The notes beneath the pieces are model-generated. The model saw only the letters and a program-made list of their open reading frames with translations. It did not search any database and was not told the origin of the DNA. Source: RFTU01 sp049423145 (lineage in GTDB: Bacteria; Pseudomonadota; Gammaproteobacteria; Burkholderiales; Burkholderiaceae_C). From it: a stretch of 64,000 nt of DNA. The translations under genes and the position numbers were made by a program. Shown here in pieces: positions 34,695 to 43,397 of this stretch. The stretch lies in NCBI GenBank assembly GCA_049423145.1, contig JBMSQF010000001.1:1-64000 (forward strand), written 5' to 3'. Position 1 is the stretch's first letter; each line of letters begins with the position of its first letter.

Positions 34695-35876
34695 TCAGTT
34701 GGCGAAGGCCGCAATCCCGGTGATGGCGCGCCCCAGGATGAGGGCATGCACATCATGCGTACCCTCGTAGGTGTTGACCACCTCCAGGTTCACCAGGTGG
34801 CGGGCCACACCGTATTCGTCGCTGATGCCGTTGCCGCCCATCATGTCGCGGGCGGCGCGCGCAATGTCCAGTGCCTTGCCGCAGGAGTTGCGCTTGAGGA
34901 TGGAGGTGGCCTCGATGGACGCCTGTCCGGCATCCTTCAGGCGTCCCAGCTGCACGCAGCCCAGCAGACCGAGGCTGATCTCGCTGCACATGTCGGCCAG
35001 CTTCTTTTGGATGAGCTGGTTGGCCGCCAAGGGGCGGCCAAACTGCTGGCGGTCCATCACGTACTGGCGCGCGCGGGTGTAGCAGTCTTCGGCCGCGCCC
35101 AGTGCGCCCCAGGCGATGCCGTAGCGCGCGCTGTTCAGGCAGGTGAAGGGGCCCTTCAAGCCACGCACCTCCGGGAAGGCGTTTTCCTCGGGCACGAAGA
35201 CCTCGTCCATCACGATCTCGCCGGTGACCGAGGTGCGCAGCCCGACCTTGCCGCTGACCTTGGGCGCACTCAGGCCCTTCCAACCTTTTTCCAGGATGAA
35301 GCCGCGGATCTGCCCGCCATCGTCCTTGGCCCAGACCACGAACACATCGGCGATGGGGCTGTTGGTGATCCACATCTTGGATCCCGTGAGTGAGTACCCA
35401 CCATCAACCTTGCGCGCACGGGTGATCATGCTGCCGGGGTCGGAGCCGTGGTTCGGTTCCGTGAGCCCAAAGCAGCCGATCCACTCGCCGCGGGCCAACT
35501 TGGGCAGGTACTTCTGCTTCTGCGCCTCGGTACCGAATTCGTTGATGGGCACCATCACCAGGGACGACTGCACGCTCATCATGGAGCGGTAGCCCGAATC
35601 CACGCGCTCCACCTCGCGTGCCACCAGTCCGTAGCAGACATAGTTCAGCCCAGCGCCGCCGTAGGACTCACCGATGGTCGGGCCCAGCAGGCCCAATTCA
35701 CCCATCTCGCGAAAGATGGAGGCGTCGGTTTCTTCATTCCGAAACGACAGCTGCGCACGCGGCAGCAGGCGCTCCTGGCAGTAGGCATGTGCCGCATCGC
35801 GCACCTGGCGTTCGTCGTCGGAGAGCAGGGCGTCCAGGTTCAGGGGGTCGGACCAGGAGAAGCGGGCGGCGGGCAT
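34695..35876 (-). CDS. gcdH: Glutaryl-CoA dehydrogenase-like acyl-CoA dehydrogenase
   Basis: 393 aa FAD flavoprotein. GCFGLTEPNHGSDPGSM, KMWITNSPIADVFVVWAKD, ARYGIAWGALGAAEDCY and the catalytic glutamate in NTYEGTHDVHALILGRAITG match glutaryl-CoA dehydrogenase better than other acyl-CoA dehydrogenases. GcdH oxidises and decarboxylates glutaryl-CoA to crotonyl-CoA. ATG 35876 is used because the open frame upstream has no similarity. Probably transcribed with the MaoC and acyl-CoA synthetase genes upstream (spacing 77 bp). Confidence 0.92.
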   Translation of the reverse strand: MPAARFSWSDPLNLDALLSDDERQVRDAAHAYCQERLLPRAQLSFRNEETDASIFREMGELGLLGPTIGESYGGAGLNYVCYGLVAREVERVDSGYRSMMSVQSSLVMVPINEFGTEAQKQKYLPKLARGEWIGCFGLTEPNHGSDPGSMITRARKVDGGYSLTGSKMWITNSPIADVFVVWAKDDGGQIRGFILEKGWKGLSAPKVSGKVGLRTSVTGEIVMDEVFVPEENAFPEVRGLKGPFTCLNSARYGIAWGALGAAEDCYTRARQYVMDRQQFGRPLAANQLIQKKLADMCSEISLGLLGCVQLGRLKDAGQASIEATSILKRNSCGKALDIARAARDMMGGNGISDEYGVARHLVNLEVVNTYEGTHDVHALILGRAITGIAAFAN

Positions 35877-35953
35877 GGGGTACCTCGGTTCGTCAAGCCA
35901 TCGGGCATGGTGTTCAGGCCGTATCGTAGTGCCAGTGGGGCACCGACCGGAGT

Positions 35954-36403
35954 TCAACGGTAATGGCGCGAAACGGACTCGGCCACGCACACCGGTTTGG
36001 CGGACCCCTCGCGCTCGATCGTGACCTCGCTGAGCACCTGCCAGCCACCATCGATGGCTTCGCAGCCCAGCAGCTTGAAGTGCGCACGGAGCCGGCTGCC
36101 CACCGGCACCGGCGCGGGAAAGCGGACCCGGTTCAGGCCGTAGTTCACGCCCATGCGCACCCCCTCCAGCCGCCAGGTGCGCTGCAGGAACATGGGCAGC
36201 AGACTGAGCGTGAGGTGGCCATGCGCCACGGTGGTTCCGAAGGGACCCCGCGCCGCACGCTCGGCATCGACATGGATCCACTGCTGATCCAGCGTGACAT
36301 CGGCGAAGCGGTCGATGCGGTCCTGGTCCACGGTGAACCAGTCGCTGGTGCCCAGGGTCTGGCCGATGCGCGCAGGCAAGTCGTCGAAGGGGATGAGTTG
36401 CAT
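35954..36403 (-). CDS. MaoC-like (R)-specific enoyl-CoA hydratase
   Basis: 149 aa single hotdog domain. RFADVTLDQQWIHVDAERA carries the Asp and His of the hydratase motif; GTTVAHGHLTLSLLP follows. Hydrates enoyl-CoA thioesters; together with GcdH it could hydrate crotonyl-CoA. It starts 8 bp after the stop of the acyl-CoA synthetase gene, so they share an operon. Confidence 0.9.
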   Translation of the reverse strand: MQLIPFDDLPARIGQTLGTSDWFTVDQDRIDRFADVTLDQQWIHVDAERAARGPFGTTVAHGHLTLSLLPMFLQRTWRLEGVRMGVNYGLNRVRFPAPVPVGSRLRAHFKLLGCEAIDGGWQVLSEVTIEREGSAKPVCVAESVSRHYR

Positions 36404-36411
36404 GGGGGGTT

Positions 36412-37953
36412 TCAGGCCACTGGACGTGACCAACGGTCGCGCAATTCTCGCTTGAGTACCTTGCCGATGGCGCTGCGCGGCAGTTCATCCGTGAAAGCCA
36501 GCCCCGCCAGGCGCTGCGTCTTCGCGCAGCGGACATTGAACCAGTCGAGGAGGTCCCCTTCGGTGACCTCAGCGGCCTTGGGCACCACCCAGGCCACGGG
36601 CGTTTCACCCCAGCGGCGCGAGGGCACGCCCACGACCGCCACATCGGCCACCGCAGGGTGCTGCCGCAGCAGCGCCTCCAGGTCGCTGGGGTAGAGGTTG
36701 AAGCCGCCACTGATGAGCATGTCCTTGCGGCGGTCCATCAGGATGAGGAAACCGTCCTCGTCGAAGCGACCCACATCGCCGGTCCGGATGTAGCGCCGCC
36801 CCTGGTCGTCGAACCACTCGGCCGCGCGGGTGAGTTCGGGCCTGCCGTGGTAGCCGGTCATCATGCCCGCCGATCGCCCCACCACCTCGCCCATGCCCGA
36901 GACCTCGCGCCCCGCCTCGTCGATCAGGCGGATGTCGTGTCCGGGACCCGGCTGTCCCACCGTGTGCAGCTTTTGCGGGAAACGATGCGCCTCCAGGATG
37001 CAGGCACCGCCGCCTTCGGTCATGCCGTACACCTCGACCAGCCCCCCGGGCCAGCGGCGCAGCACCTCGGACTTGAGTGCGGCGGAAAACGGCGCGCTGG
37101 TGCAGAACTTCATCTGAAAGGCCGACAGGTCGGTGCGGTCGAATGCGGGATGGTCCAGCAGCCGCTCGTACTGGATGGGCACCAGCATCGTGTGGGTGAT
37201 GCGCGCCTGCTGCGCCGTGGCCAGCCAGGCCGCGGCATCAAACCGCTTCATCAGGTGCACGCAGCCGCCCATGCCCAAGGCCGGCGCGAAGGCCACCAGT
37301 GTGGTGTTGGAGTACAGCGGCGTGGACAGCAAGGTGCGCGAATCCGGCCGGTAACCGTAAGCCAGTCCGCGCCGGATGTGGGACCACCGCATGCCGTGGG
37401 ACTGCACGATGCCCTTGGGCGTGCCCGTGGTGCCCGAAGAGTAGATGATGTTGAAGGGGTCTTCGGGTGACGCCCGCCAGGTCCCAGGGGCCGTGCCGGC
37501 GGCGGGCATCCAATCCTGCAGGCCGCGGCCGCTGTCGATGCCCACGCAGGGGACTTCGGGTGGCGCCAACGCTGCACCGGCCTCGTCCGCAAACAGAAGT
37601 CGGGCGCCGGCGTCGTGCAGCATCGCCGCGAAGGAGCCCGCGTCCAGCGATGAGGGAAGCGGCACCACCACCGCCCCCGCGCGCAACACACCCACGAAGG
37701 CTGCGGCGGCCTCGATCGAATTGGCCGCGCACAGCGCCACGGCCTCGCCGGGCTGGATGCCTTGGCCTTGAAGGCCGGATGCGATGCGGTTGGCCACATC
37801 GTCAAGCTGCGCATAGGAAAGGTGCCGCTGTTCATCTGCAAGCGCCGGTGCCCTGGGCTGCAGCGCCGCATGCGCACGCACGAGATCGCTGAGCGACGCA
37901 AAGGGCGAATCGGCCGACAGCGGCAGCCGTGGTGGGGCGGCGGTGGCGTCCAT
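36412..37953 (-). CDS. Acyl-CoA synthetase / AMP-dependent ligase (ANL family)
   Basis: 513 aa adenylate-forming enzyme. FNIIYSSGTTGTPKGIVQSHG is the phosphate loop, VYGMTEGGG the core motif A5, YIRTGDVGRFDEDGFL the ATP-ribose Asp, and PRSAIGKVLKREL the C-terminal catalytic lysine. Activates a carboxylic acid with ATP and CoA; the acid is unknown. Middle gene of the IclR operon: 21 bp after the regulator's stop and 8 bp before MaoC. Confidence 0.93.
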   Translation of the reverse strand: MDATAAPPRLPLSADSPFASLSDLVRAHAALQPRAPALADEQRHLSYAQLDDVANRIASGLQGQGIQPGEAVALCAANSIEAAAAFVGVLRAGAVVVPLPSSLDAGSFAAMLHDAGARLLFADEAGAALAPPEVPCVGIDSGRGLQDWMPAAGTAPGTWRASPEDPFNIIYSSGTTGTPKGIVQSHGMRWSHIRRGLAYGYRPDSRTLLSTPLYSNTTLVAFAPALGMGGCVHLMKRFDAAAWLATAQQARITHTMLVPIQYERLLDHPAFDRTDLSAFQMKFCTSAPFSAALKSEVLRRWPGGLVEVYGMTEGGGACILEAHRFPQKLHTVGQPGPGHDIRLIDEAGREVSGMGEVVGRSAGMMTGYHGRPELTRAAEWFDDQGRRYIRTGDVGRFDEDGFLILMDRRKDMLISGGFNLYPSDLEALLRQHPAVADVAVVGVPSRRWGETPVAWVVPKAAEVTEGDLLDWFNVRCAKTQRLAGLAFTDELPRSAIGKVLKRELRDRWSRPVA

Positions 37954-37974
37954 CGTGTCGGCGGGTGCCGGTGC

Positions 37975-38841
37975 TCAGCCCGCCGCTGGGGTCCCGATGA
38001 GCCGACCCGCCCAGCCCAGTCGCATGGAGACCTCGCGGGCGGCCTCCCGCACCGCGCGCGCGCTGGCGCTGTTCCAGTCCACCGGGCAGCGCGCCTCACG
38101 GTCCAGGGCGGTGATCACCAGCGCCGGTTGCCCCTCGTGGTCCAAGGCCGGTGCGCTGAAGGCGTTGATCCCGGGAATCGGTCGTCCCTTTGCACGCACA
38201 ACACCGTGGGTGCGCACCTCTTTGCGGGCGGCCTCCACGACCGCCCAGTCCGCCGCAGACAGTTTCGCTGCCCGCCCAGGGGGGTCGCCCACGGCCCCGG
38301 TGGTGGCCTGCAGCAGCCGCTCACGGGGCAGCACCGCGGCAAAGGCCCGCCCGGTGGCCGTGCCCAGCAGGCTCATCACCGTCCCGGCCCGCATGGACAC
38401 GAGCAAAGGCTGCTGCGCTTCCATCATGCGCACCACGGTGGGTCCGAAGTTTCCCCAGGCGGCGATGGCCACGGCGTGCCCGGTGGCGGCCGCGAGGTTC
38501 TCGGCCACCGCCTCGGCTTCGCGCATCGCGTCCAGTTGGTGCAGTGCCGTGAGCCCGAGTTGGAGCGCCGCAGGGCCCAGGGCGTAACGGCCGCTTTGCC
38601 GGTGCTGCTCCACCAGCCGCAGCCGGCCAAAGCTCACCAGGTAGGGGTGTGCCCGCGCCGGCGTCATGCCCGCCCGTGCGGCCAGATCCTTGAGGTTCAT
38701 GGGCTCGGTCTGCTGCGCCAAGGCCAGCAGCAATCGGCCGCCGACCTCCACCGATTGCACGGCTCGCTGGGTGCCGTCCAAGGCGACCTCAAGACCGCCA
38801 GGTTCCTGATCGATCGGGGTGCTGCGGTCTTTTCGGGCCAT
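37975..38841 (-). CDS. IclR-family transcriptional regulator
   Basis: 288 aa. N-terminal winged helix (QSVEVGGRLLLALAQQTEPMNLKDLAARAGMTPARAHPYLVSFGRL) followed by an IclR effector domain ending RCPVDWNSASARAVREAAREVSMRLGW. ATG 38841 chosen; GTG 38856 is possible. It is the first gene of the leftward operon and divergent from the MBL-FAD-fahA operon, so it probably controls both. IclR regulators of this type respond to aromatic intermediates in several pathways (e.g. HmgR for homogentisate). Confidence 0.92.
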   Translation of the reverse strand: MARKDRSTPIDQEPGGLEVALDGTQRAVQSVEVGGRLLLALAQQTEPMNLKDLAARAGMTPARAHPYLVSFGRLRLVEQHRQSGRYALGPAALQLGLTALHQLDAMREAEAVAENLAAATGHAVAIAAWGNFGPTVVRMMEAQQPLLVSMRAGTVMSLLGTATGRAFAAVLPRERLLQATTGAVGDPPGRAAKLSAADWAVVEAARKEVRTHGVVRAKGRPIPGINAFSAPALDHEGQPALVITALDREARCPVDWNSASARAVREAAREVSMRLGWAGRLIGTPAAG

Positions 38842-38869
38842 GCGGCCAGTTTGCACCAGGTGAATTGAT

Positions 38870-38899
38870 TTGCCAAGAACGAACCAATCGGACTATCAT
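38870..38899 (+). promoter_or_regulatory. Predicted promoter of the MBL-FAD-fahA operon
   Basis: TTGCCA (38870-38875) and TATCAT (38894-38899) each match the sigma-70 hexamers at 5 of 6 positions with an 18-bp spacer. Transcription would start near 38906, about 50 bases before the ATG at 38957. The region is AT-rich compared with its surroundings. Confidence 0.5.
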
Positions 38900-38915
38900 C
38901 GAGAAGATCTCACAC

Positions 38916-38931
38916 AACAAATCCGTTTGTT
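38916..38931. promoter_or_regulatory. Candidate IclR operator palindrome
   Basis: AACAAA-TCCG-TTTGTT, perfect 6-bp arms, lies just downstream of the predicted transcription start and between the divergent IclR gene and its likely target. A regulator bound here could block transcription. Assignment to IclR is inference from position. Confidence 0.45.
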
Positions 38932-38956
38932 CTGTGCAAATTTTGGAGACTCCCCG

Positions 38957-39934
38957 ATGAGCCATTCCAGCAGCACCAAGCAGTTCGCTTCACAGGCCGA
39001 TCTGGAGGAGAAGCAGGTCAGCTTCACCCAGATCTCCGAGCACGCCTGGGCCTACACCGCCGAAGGCGATCCCAACACCGGCGTCATCATTGGCGATGAT
39101 GCGGTGCTGGTGGCCGACACGCAGGCCACACCGGCGATGGCAGCCGATGTGATCCGCCGCATCCGACAGGTCACCGACAAGCCCATCCAGTACGTGGTGC
39201 TCACCCACTACCACGCGGTTCGCGTGCTGGGCGCCAGCGCCTACAAGGCCGAGGGCTGCCAGCAGGTGATCGCCAGCCAGGACACCTATGACCTCATCGT
39301 CGAACGGGGCGAACAGGACAAAGCCAGTGAGATCGGCCGCTTTCCGCGACTGTTCCGCAATGTCGAAACGGTGCCGGCGGGCCTGACCTGGCCCACCCTC
39401 ACCTTCACCGGCCGGATGACGCTGTGGCTGGGCCGGCTGGAGGTGCAGTTGCTCCAGCTGGGTCGTGGCCACACCAAGGGCGACACGGTGGTGTGGCTGC
39501 CGGGCGAGAAGGCCATGCTCAGCGGGGACCTGGTGGAGTTCGACGCCACGCCGTATGCCGGTGATGCCTATTTCCAGGATTGGCCGCAAACCCTGCGCAA
39601 CATCGCTGCACTGGAGCCCCAGGCCCTGGTGCCCGGACGGGGACCGGCCCTGGTGGGCCGGGCTCAGGTGGCCCAGGGCCTGCAGGTCACACGCGAGTTC
39701 GTCACCGATCTCTACGAAAGCGTGAAGACTGGTGCGGCGGCGGGCCGTGACCTCAAGGCCGTCTATCGGGAGACCTACGCGCGTCTGAAGCCGCGCTATG
39801 GATCCTGGGTCATCTTCGACCACTGCATGCCCTTCGATGTCACCCGTGCCTACGATGAGGCCACCGCGCACCCCCATCCCCGCATCTGGACGGCCGAGCG
39901 CGACCGCCAGATGTGGGAGACCTTGGAGGGTTGA
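38957..39934 (+). CDS. Metallo-beta-lactamase-fold hydrolase with altered metal motif
   Basis: 325 aa MBL-fold protein. The first motif, usually HxHxDH, reads HYHAVR (residues 84-89): the two histidines remain but Asp and His are replaced by Val and Arg. Downstream ligand motifs look present (GRGHTKGDTVVW and LSGDLVEFDA). This suggests a one-metal or altered site. GGAG precedes the ATG. It is first in a rightward operon with an MhpA-like monooxygenase, DUF2783 and fahA, so it may hydrolyse a pathway thioester or lactone. Activity not established. Confidence 0.85.
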   Translation: MSHSSSTKQFASQADLEEKQVSFTQISEHAWAYTAEGDPNTGVIIGDDAVLVADTQATPAMAADVIRRIRQVTDKPIQYVVLTHYHAVRVLGASAYKAEGCQQVIASQDTYDLIVERGEQDKASEIGRFPRLFRNVETVPAGLTWPTLTFTGRMTLWLGRLEVQLLQLGRGHTKGDTVVWLPGEKAMLSGDLVEFDATPYAGDAYFQDWPQTLRNIAALEPQALVPGRGPALVGRAQVAQGLQVTREFVTDLYESVKTGAAAGRDLKAVYRETYARLKPRYGSWVIFDHCMPFDVTRAYDEATAHPHPRIWTAERDRQMWETLEG

Positions 39935-40006
39935 TGCGGCGCTGCTGCGGCAGCCCCCATGCACCTCGCCGATTGTCGCCACCGCCTTTCAGCGGTCACC
40001 CACCCC

Positions 40007-41731
40007 ATGCACAGCACCTTCACCTACCCGCGCTTTGAATACCGACGCGCGCCCGAGATGGGTGCTCCACCGGGGGCGGTGCCGCGCCATGGCCTGGTGA
40101 TCGTCGGCGCGGGCCCCGTGGGGATGGCTGCGGCGCTCGATGCCAGGCAGCATGGCCTGCCGGCGGTGATCCTGGATGACGACGACACGGTGTCCGTGGG
40201 TTCGCGCGGACTGTGCTATGCCAAGCGCACGCTGGAGATCCTCGATCGCCTCGGCGTGGGCGATGCGGTGGTCGACAAGGGCGTCATCTGGAACGTCGGG
40301 CGCACCTTCTTCGGCGAGCAGGAGGTCTTCAACTTCAATCTGTTGCCCGAACCGGACCACCACCGCCCGGGCATGGTCAACCTGCAGCAGTACTACCTGG
40401 AGCATTACCAGGTGCAGGCCTGCGAACGGGCAGGCGTGGACATCCGGTGGCGCCACAAGGTGGTGGGCGTGCAGCCCCAGGACCAGGGCGTGAGCCTCAC
40501 GGTGGAAACACCCGAGGGCCACTACACGCTGGAGACCGACTGGCTGGTGGTCTGCGACGGCGCCCGCAGCCCGATTCGACGGCTGATGGGCCTGGACATG
40601 GAAGGGCAGGTGTTCAAGGACCGCTTCCTGATCGCCGACGTGGTGATGAAGGCGCCCTTTCCGGCCGAGCGGTGGTTCTGGTTCGACCCGCCGTTTCACC
40701 GCAACCAGTCGGTGCTCTTGCATCGCGAAGCCGACGATGTGTGGCGGATTGACTTTCAGCTGGGCTGGGACGCCGATCCCGAGGAAGAGAAGAAACCCGA
40801 GAAGGTGAGCCCCCGTATCCAGGCGATGCTCGGCCCCGATGTGCGCTTTGAACTGGAGTGGGTGAGCGTCTACACCTTCCAGTGCCGCCGCATGAACCGC
40901 TTTGATCACGGCCGTGTGATCTTCGCAGGCGATGCCGCCCACCAGGTGTCCCCGTTCGGCGCGCGCGGTGCCAACTCCGGCATCCAGGATGCCGACAACC
41001 TGATGTGGAAGTTGGCTTATGTGATCAAGGGCTGGGCGCCGCCCACGCTGCTGCACAGCTACGGCATCGAGCGCGGCGAGGCGGCCGATGAGAACATCCT
41101 GAATTCAACCCGCTCCACCGACTTCATCACGCCCAAGAGCAAAACCAGCCGTGCCTTTCGAGACGCGGCGCTCCAGCTGGCGCAGCACCATGGCTTTGCC
41201 CGCAAATTGGTGAACTCCGGGCGGCTGTCGGTGCCCACCCACCACGCAGCCTCACCGTTGAACACGCCGCCCACCGAGCCTTTCGAGGGTTGGATGGGCC
41301 CGGGCGCCCCCTTGGACGATGCGCCGGTGGTGCATGCTGGCCAAGCCGGCTGGCTGCTCCAGCATCTGGGTGGGTGCTTCCAGTTGCTGCTGTTCCTGGA
41401 AGACCTGGGGATGACGGGCCTGGCCGACCGCATCGCGGCGGTGCAGAGCCCGGAACCCGGCCGATCCCCCGCACGCGACGGGGAGCAGATTCCTGTGCAG
41501 GTGGTGGTGCTCACCGCCACACCCCAGGACCGCGGCGCCCTGGCGCCTTTCGAGCAGGCCACCGGTGCGATCGTGCTGCACGATGTGAAGGGCGTGGCCG
41601 CGCGCCGTTGCGGCGCCCGCGTCGGGACGGCTCTCTTGCTGCGACCCGACCAGCATGTCTGTGCGCGTTGGCCGCAGATGGACGCGACCCGCGTGCGCGC
41701 CGCGGTCGCGCGCGCCACTGGCCATGGGTGA
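40007..41731 (+). CDS. FAD-dependent aromatic monooxygenase (MhpA/PheA-type)
   Basis: 574 aa class A flavoprotein hydroxylase. GLVIVGAGPVGMAAALDARQ (GxGxxG), the DG-containing VCDGARSPIRRLMG, and VIFAGDAAHQVSPFGARGAN (GD motif) are all in place. A C-terminal thioredoxin-like domain, as in phenol hydroxylases and MhpA, is apparent. It probably hydroxylates an aromatic ring carrying a side chain; one attractive product is homogentisate, given FahA downstream. The exact substrate is unknown. ATG 40007 is preferred over an in-frame ATG at 39959. Confidence 0.9.
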   Translation: MHSTFTYPRFEYRRAPEMGAPPGAVPRHGLVIVGAGPVGMAAALDARQHGLPAVILDDDDTVSVGSRGLCYAKRTLEILDRLGVGDAVVDKGVIWNVGRTFFGEQEVFNFNLLPEPDHHRPGMVNLQQYYLEHYQVQACERAGVDIRWRHKVVGVQPQDQGVSLTVETPEGHYTLETDWLVVCDGARSPIRRLMGLDMEGQVFKDRFLIADVVMKAPFPAERWFWFDPPFHRNQSVLLHREADDVWRIDFQLGWDADPEEEKKPEKVSPRIQAMLGPDVRFELEWVSVYTFQCRRMNRFDHGRVIFAGDAAHQVSPFGARGANSGIQDADNLMWKLAYVIKGWAPPTLLHSYGIERGEAADENILNSTRSTDFITPKSKTSRAFRDAALQLAQHHGFARKLVNSGRLSVPTHHAASPLNTPPTEPFEGWMGPGAPLDDAPVVHAGQAGWLLQHLGGCFQLLLFLEDLGMTGLADRIAAVQSPEPGRSPARDGEQIPVQVVVLTATPQDRGALAPFEQATGAIVLHDVKGVAARRCGARVGTALLLRPDQHVCARWPQMDATRVRAAVARATGHG

Positions 41732-41789
41732 GGCCTTGGATTCACCCCCGTGATCAACCGCGCACCGCCCTGATGCCCGAGGAGTTCGC

Positions 41790-42053
41790 ATGCCCCTGAC
41801 CCTGAACCCGAATTTTCACGAGGCCGGTCAACGCACCCTGCGCGACTACGCGGCGGGCGATCACTTCTACGAAGACCTCATCAATGCCCACCGGGGCCTG
41901 AGTGATGAAGAGAGCCTGGCCCTCAACGCCCGGCTGATTCTGCTGCTGAGCAACCACATCGGTGACTTGGCCGTGCTGCGTGAGGCCCTGGCCTTGGCCC
42001 GACCGGCAGAGCCCTCCACACGCAAGCCAGTCGATGGGCCCGTGCCCGCCTGA
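41790..42053 (+). CDS. DUF2783 domain protein
   Basis: 87 aa soluble helical protein (LNARLILLLSNHIGDLAVLREALALAR). It matches small DUF2783 proteins that occur next to FAD monooxygenases. GAGGAG lies before the ATG. Possibly an accessory or stabilising subunit; no function is known. Confidence 0.8.
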   Translation: MPLTLNPNFHEAGQRTLRDYAAGDHFYEDLINAHRGLSDEESLALNARLILLLSNHIGDLAVLREALALARPAEPSTRKPVDGPVPA

Positions 42054-42075
42054 TTCCACATCCCCGGACGAGAAC

Positions 42076-43392
42076 ATGCTCAACGAAACCCACGACCCCA
42101 CGTTGCGCAGTTGGGTCAAGACGGCGCAAGACGAGGGCAGCGACTTCCCCATTCAGAACCTGCCCTGGGCTGTTTTCCGCCGCGCGGGCAGCACCGAGCA
42201 CTGGCGGGGCGGGGTGGCCATCGGTGACCAGATCGTCGACTTGTCCGCACTGGACCAGGCGCAGCTCATTCCCGCGGGCAGCGCCTTGGCCCGTGCCGCC
42301 CTTCAGGCCGGGGCTGGCGAAACCCTCAATGATTTGATGGCCCTGGGCCGCCCGCACGGGAGCGCCCTGCGCCTGGCGCTCTCGCACCTGTTGAGGGTCG
42401 GTGCTGCGCAGCAATCGGCTCTGCAGGCGCGGTGTCTCGTGCCCATGGCCCAGGCCGAATACCGTCTCCCGGCACGTGTGGGCGACTACACCGACTTCTA
42501 CACCTCGGTGCACCATGCGACCCACATCGGCCGGCTGTTCAGGCCCGACAGCCCGCTGCTGCCCAACTACAAGTGGGTCCCGATCGGCTATCACGGTCGC
42601 GCCTCGAGCCTGGTGGTTTCGGGTACGCCCTTGAAGCGCCCGTGTGGTCAACTCATGCCTCCCGGCGCTGCGCAGCCGACTGTGGGCCCCAGCAGGCGCT
42701 TGGATCTGGAGTTGGAGTTGGGCGTGTTCATCGGTCCCGGCAACCCGCTGGGCCAGCCGATCGCGATCGATGAAGCGGCCGATCATGTGTTTGGCCTGTG
42801 CCTGCTCAACGACTGGAGCGCCCGCGACATTCAGGCCTGGGAGTACCAGCCGCTCGGGCCCTTCCTGTCGAAGAACTTTGCCACCACCCTGTCGCCCTGG
42901 GTGGTGTCCCTGGAGGCGCTGGAGCCCTATCGGATGGCCTGGAGCCGCCCGCCCGAAGACCCCCAGCCACTGCCGTATCTGGACAGCCCACAGGACCGTT
43001 CGGCCGGGGCCTTGGACATCCACTTGTCGGTGGAGCTTCAAACCCAGGCGATGCGCGCGGCGGGTTCGGCCGCGGTTTCCATTGCGCAGTCGAATTACGG
43101 CTACGCGTATTGGACAGTGGCGCAGATGGTGGCGCACCACACGGTGTCGGGCTGCAATCTGCAAGCTGGTGATCTGCTGGGCACCGGCACCATGAGCGGC
43201 CCACAGCCCCACCAGGCCGGCGCGCTGATCGAGCTCACGGGGGGTGGCAAGCAGCCGCTGGTGTTGCCCAATGGCGAGCAGCGCACCTTCCTCGAGGACG
43301 GCGACCGTGTCACGCTGCGCGGTTGGTGCGAGAGGCCCGGCGCCGCCCGAATCGGGTTTGGTGCCTGCGAGGGCACGGTGCTCAGCGCCTGA
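42076..43392 (+). CDS. fahA: Fumarylacetoacetase
   Basis: 438 aa full-length enzyme (N-terminal SH3-like domain FPIQNLPWAVF plus catalytic domain), hydrolysing fumarylacetoacetate to fumarate and acetoacetate. RVGDYTDFYTSVHHATHIGRLFRP carries the catalytic metal and His residues; WVPIGYHGRASSLVVSG and LELELGVFIGPGN are metal-ligand segments; LLNDWSARDIQAWEYQPLGPF is typical. The length distinguishes it from shorter fumarylpyruvate hydrolases. Last gene of the operon; starts 22 bp after the DUF2783 stop. Confidence 0.95.
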   Translation: MLNETHDPTLRSWVKTAQDEGSDFPIQNLPWAVFRRAGSTEHWRGGVAIGDQIVDLSALDQAQLIPAGSALARAALQAGAGETLNDLMALGRPHGSALRLALSHLLRVGAAQQSALQARCLVPMAQAEYRLPARVGDYTDFYTSVHHATHIGRLFRPDSPLLPNYKWVPIGYHGRASSLVVSGTPLKRPCGQLMPPGAAQPTVGPSRRLDLELELGVFIGPGNPLGQPIAIDEAADHVFGLCLLNDWSARDIQAWEYQPLGPFLSKNFATTLSPWVVSLEALEPYRMAWSRPPEDPQPLPYLDSPQDRSAGALDIHLSVELQTQAMRAAGSAAVSIAQSNYGYAYWTVAQMVAHHTVSGCNLQAGDLLGTGTMSGPQPHQAGALIELTGGGKQPLVLPNGEQRTFLEDGDRVTLRGWCERPGAARIGFGACEGTVLSA

Positions 43393-43397
43393 GGCCG

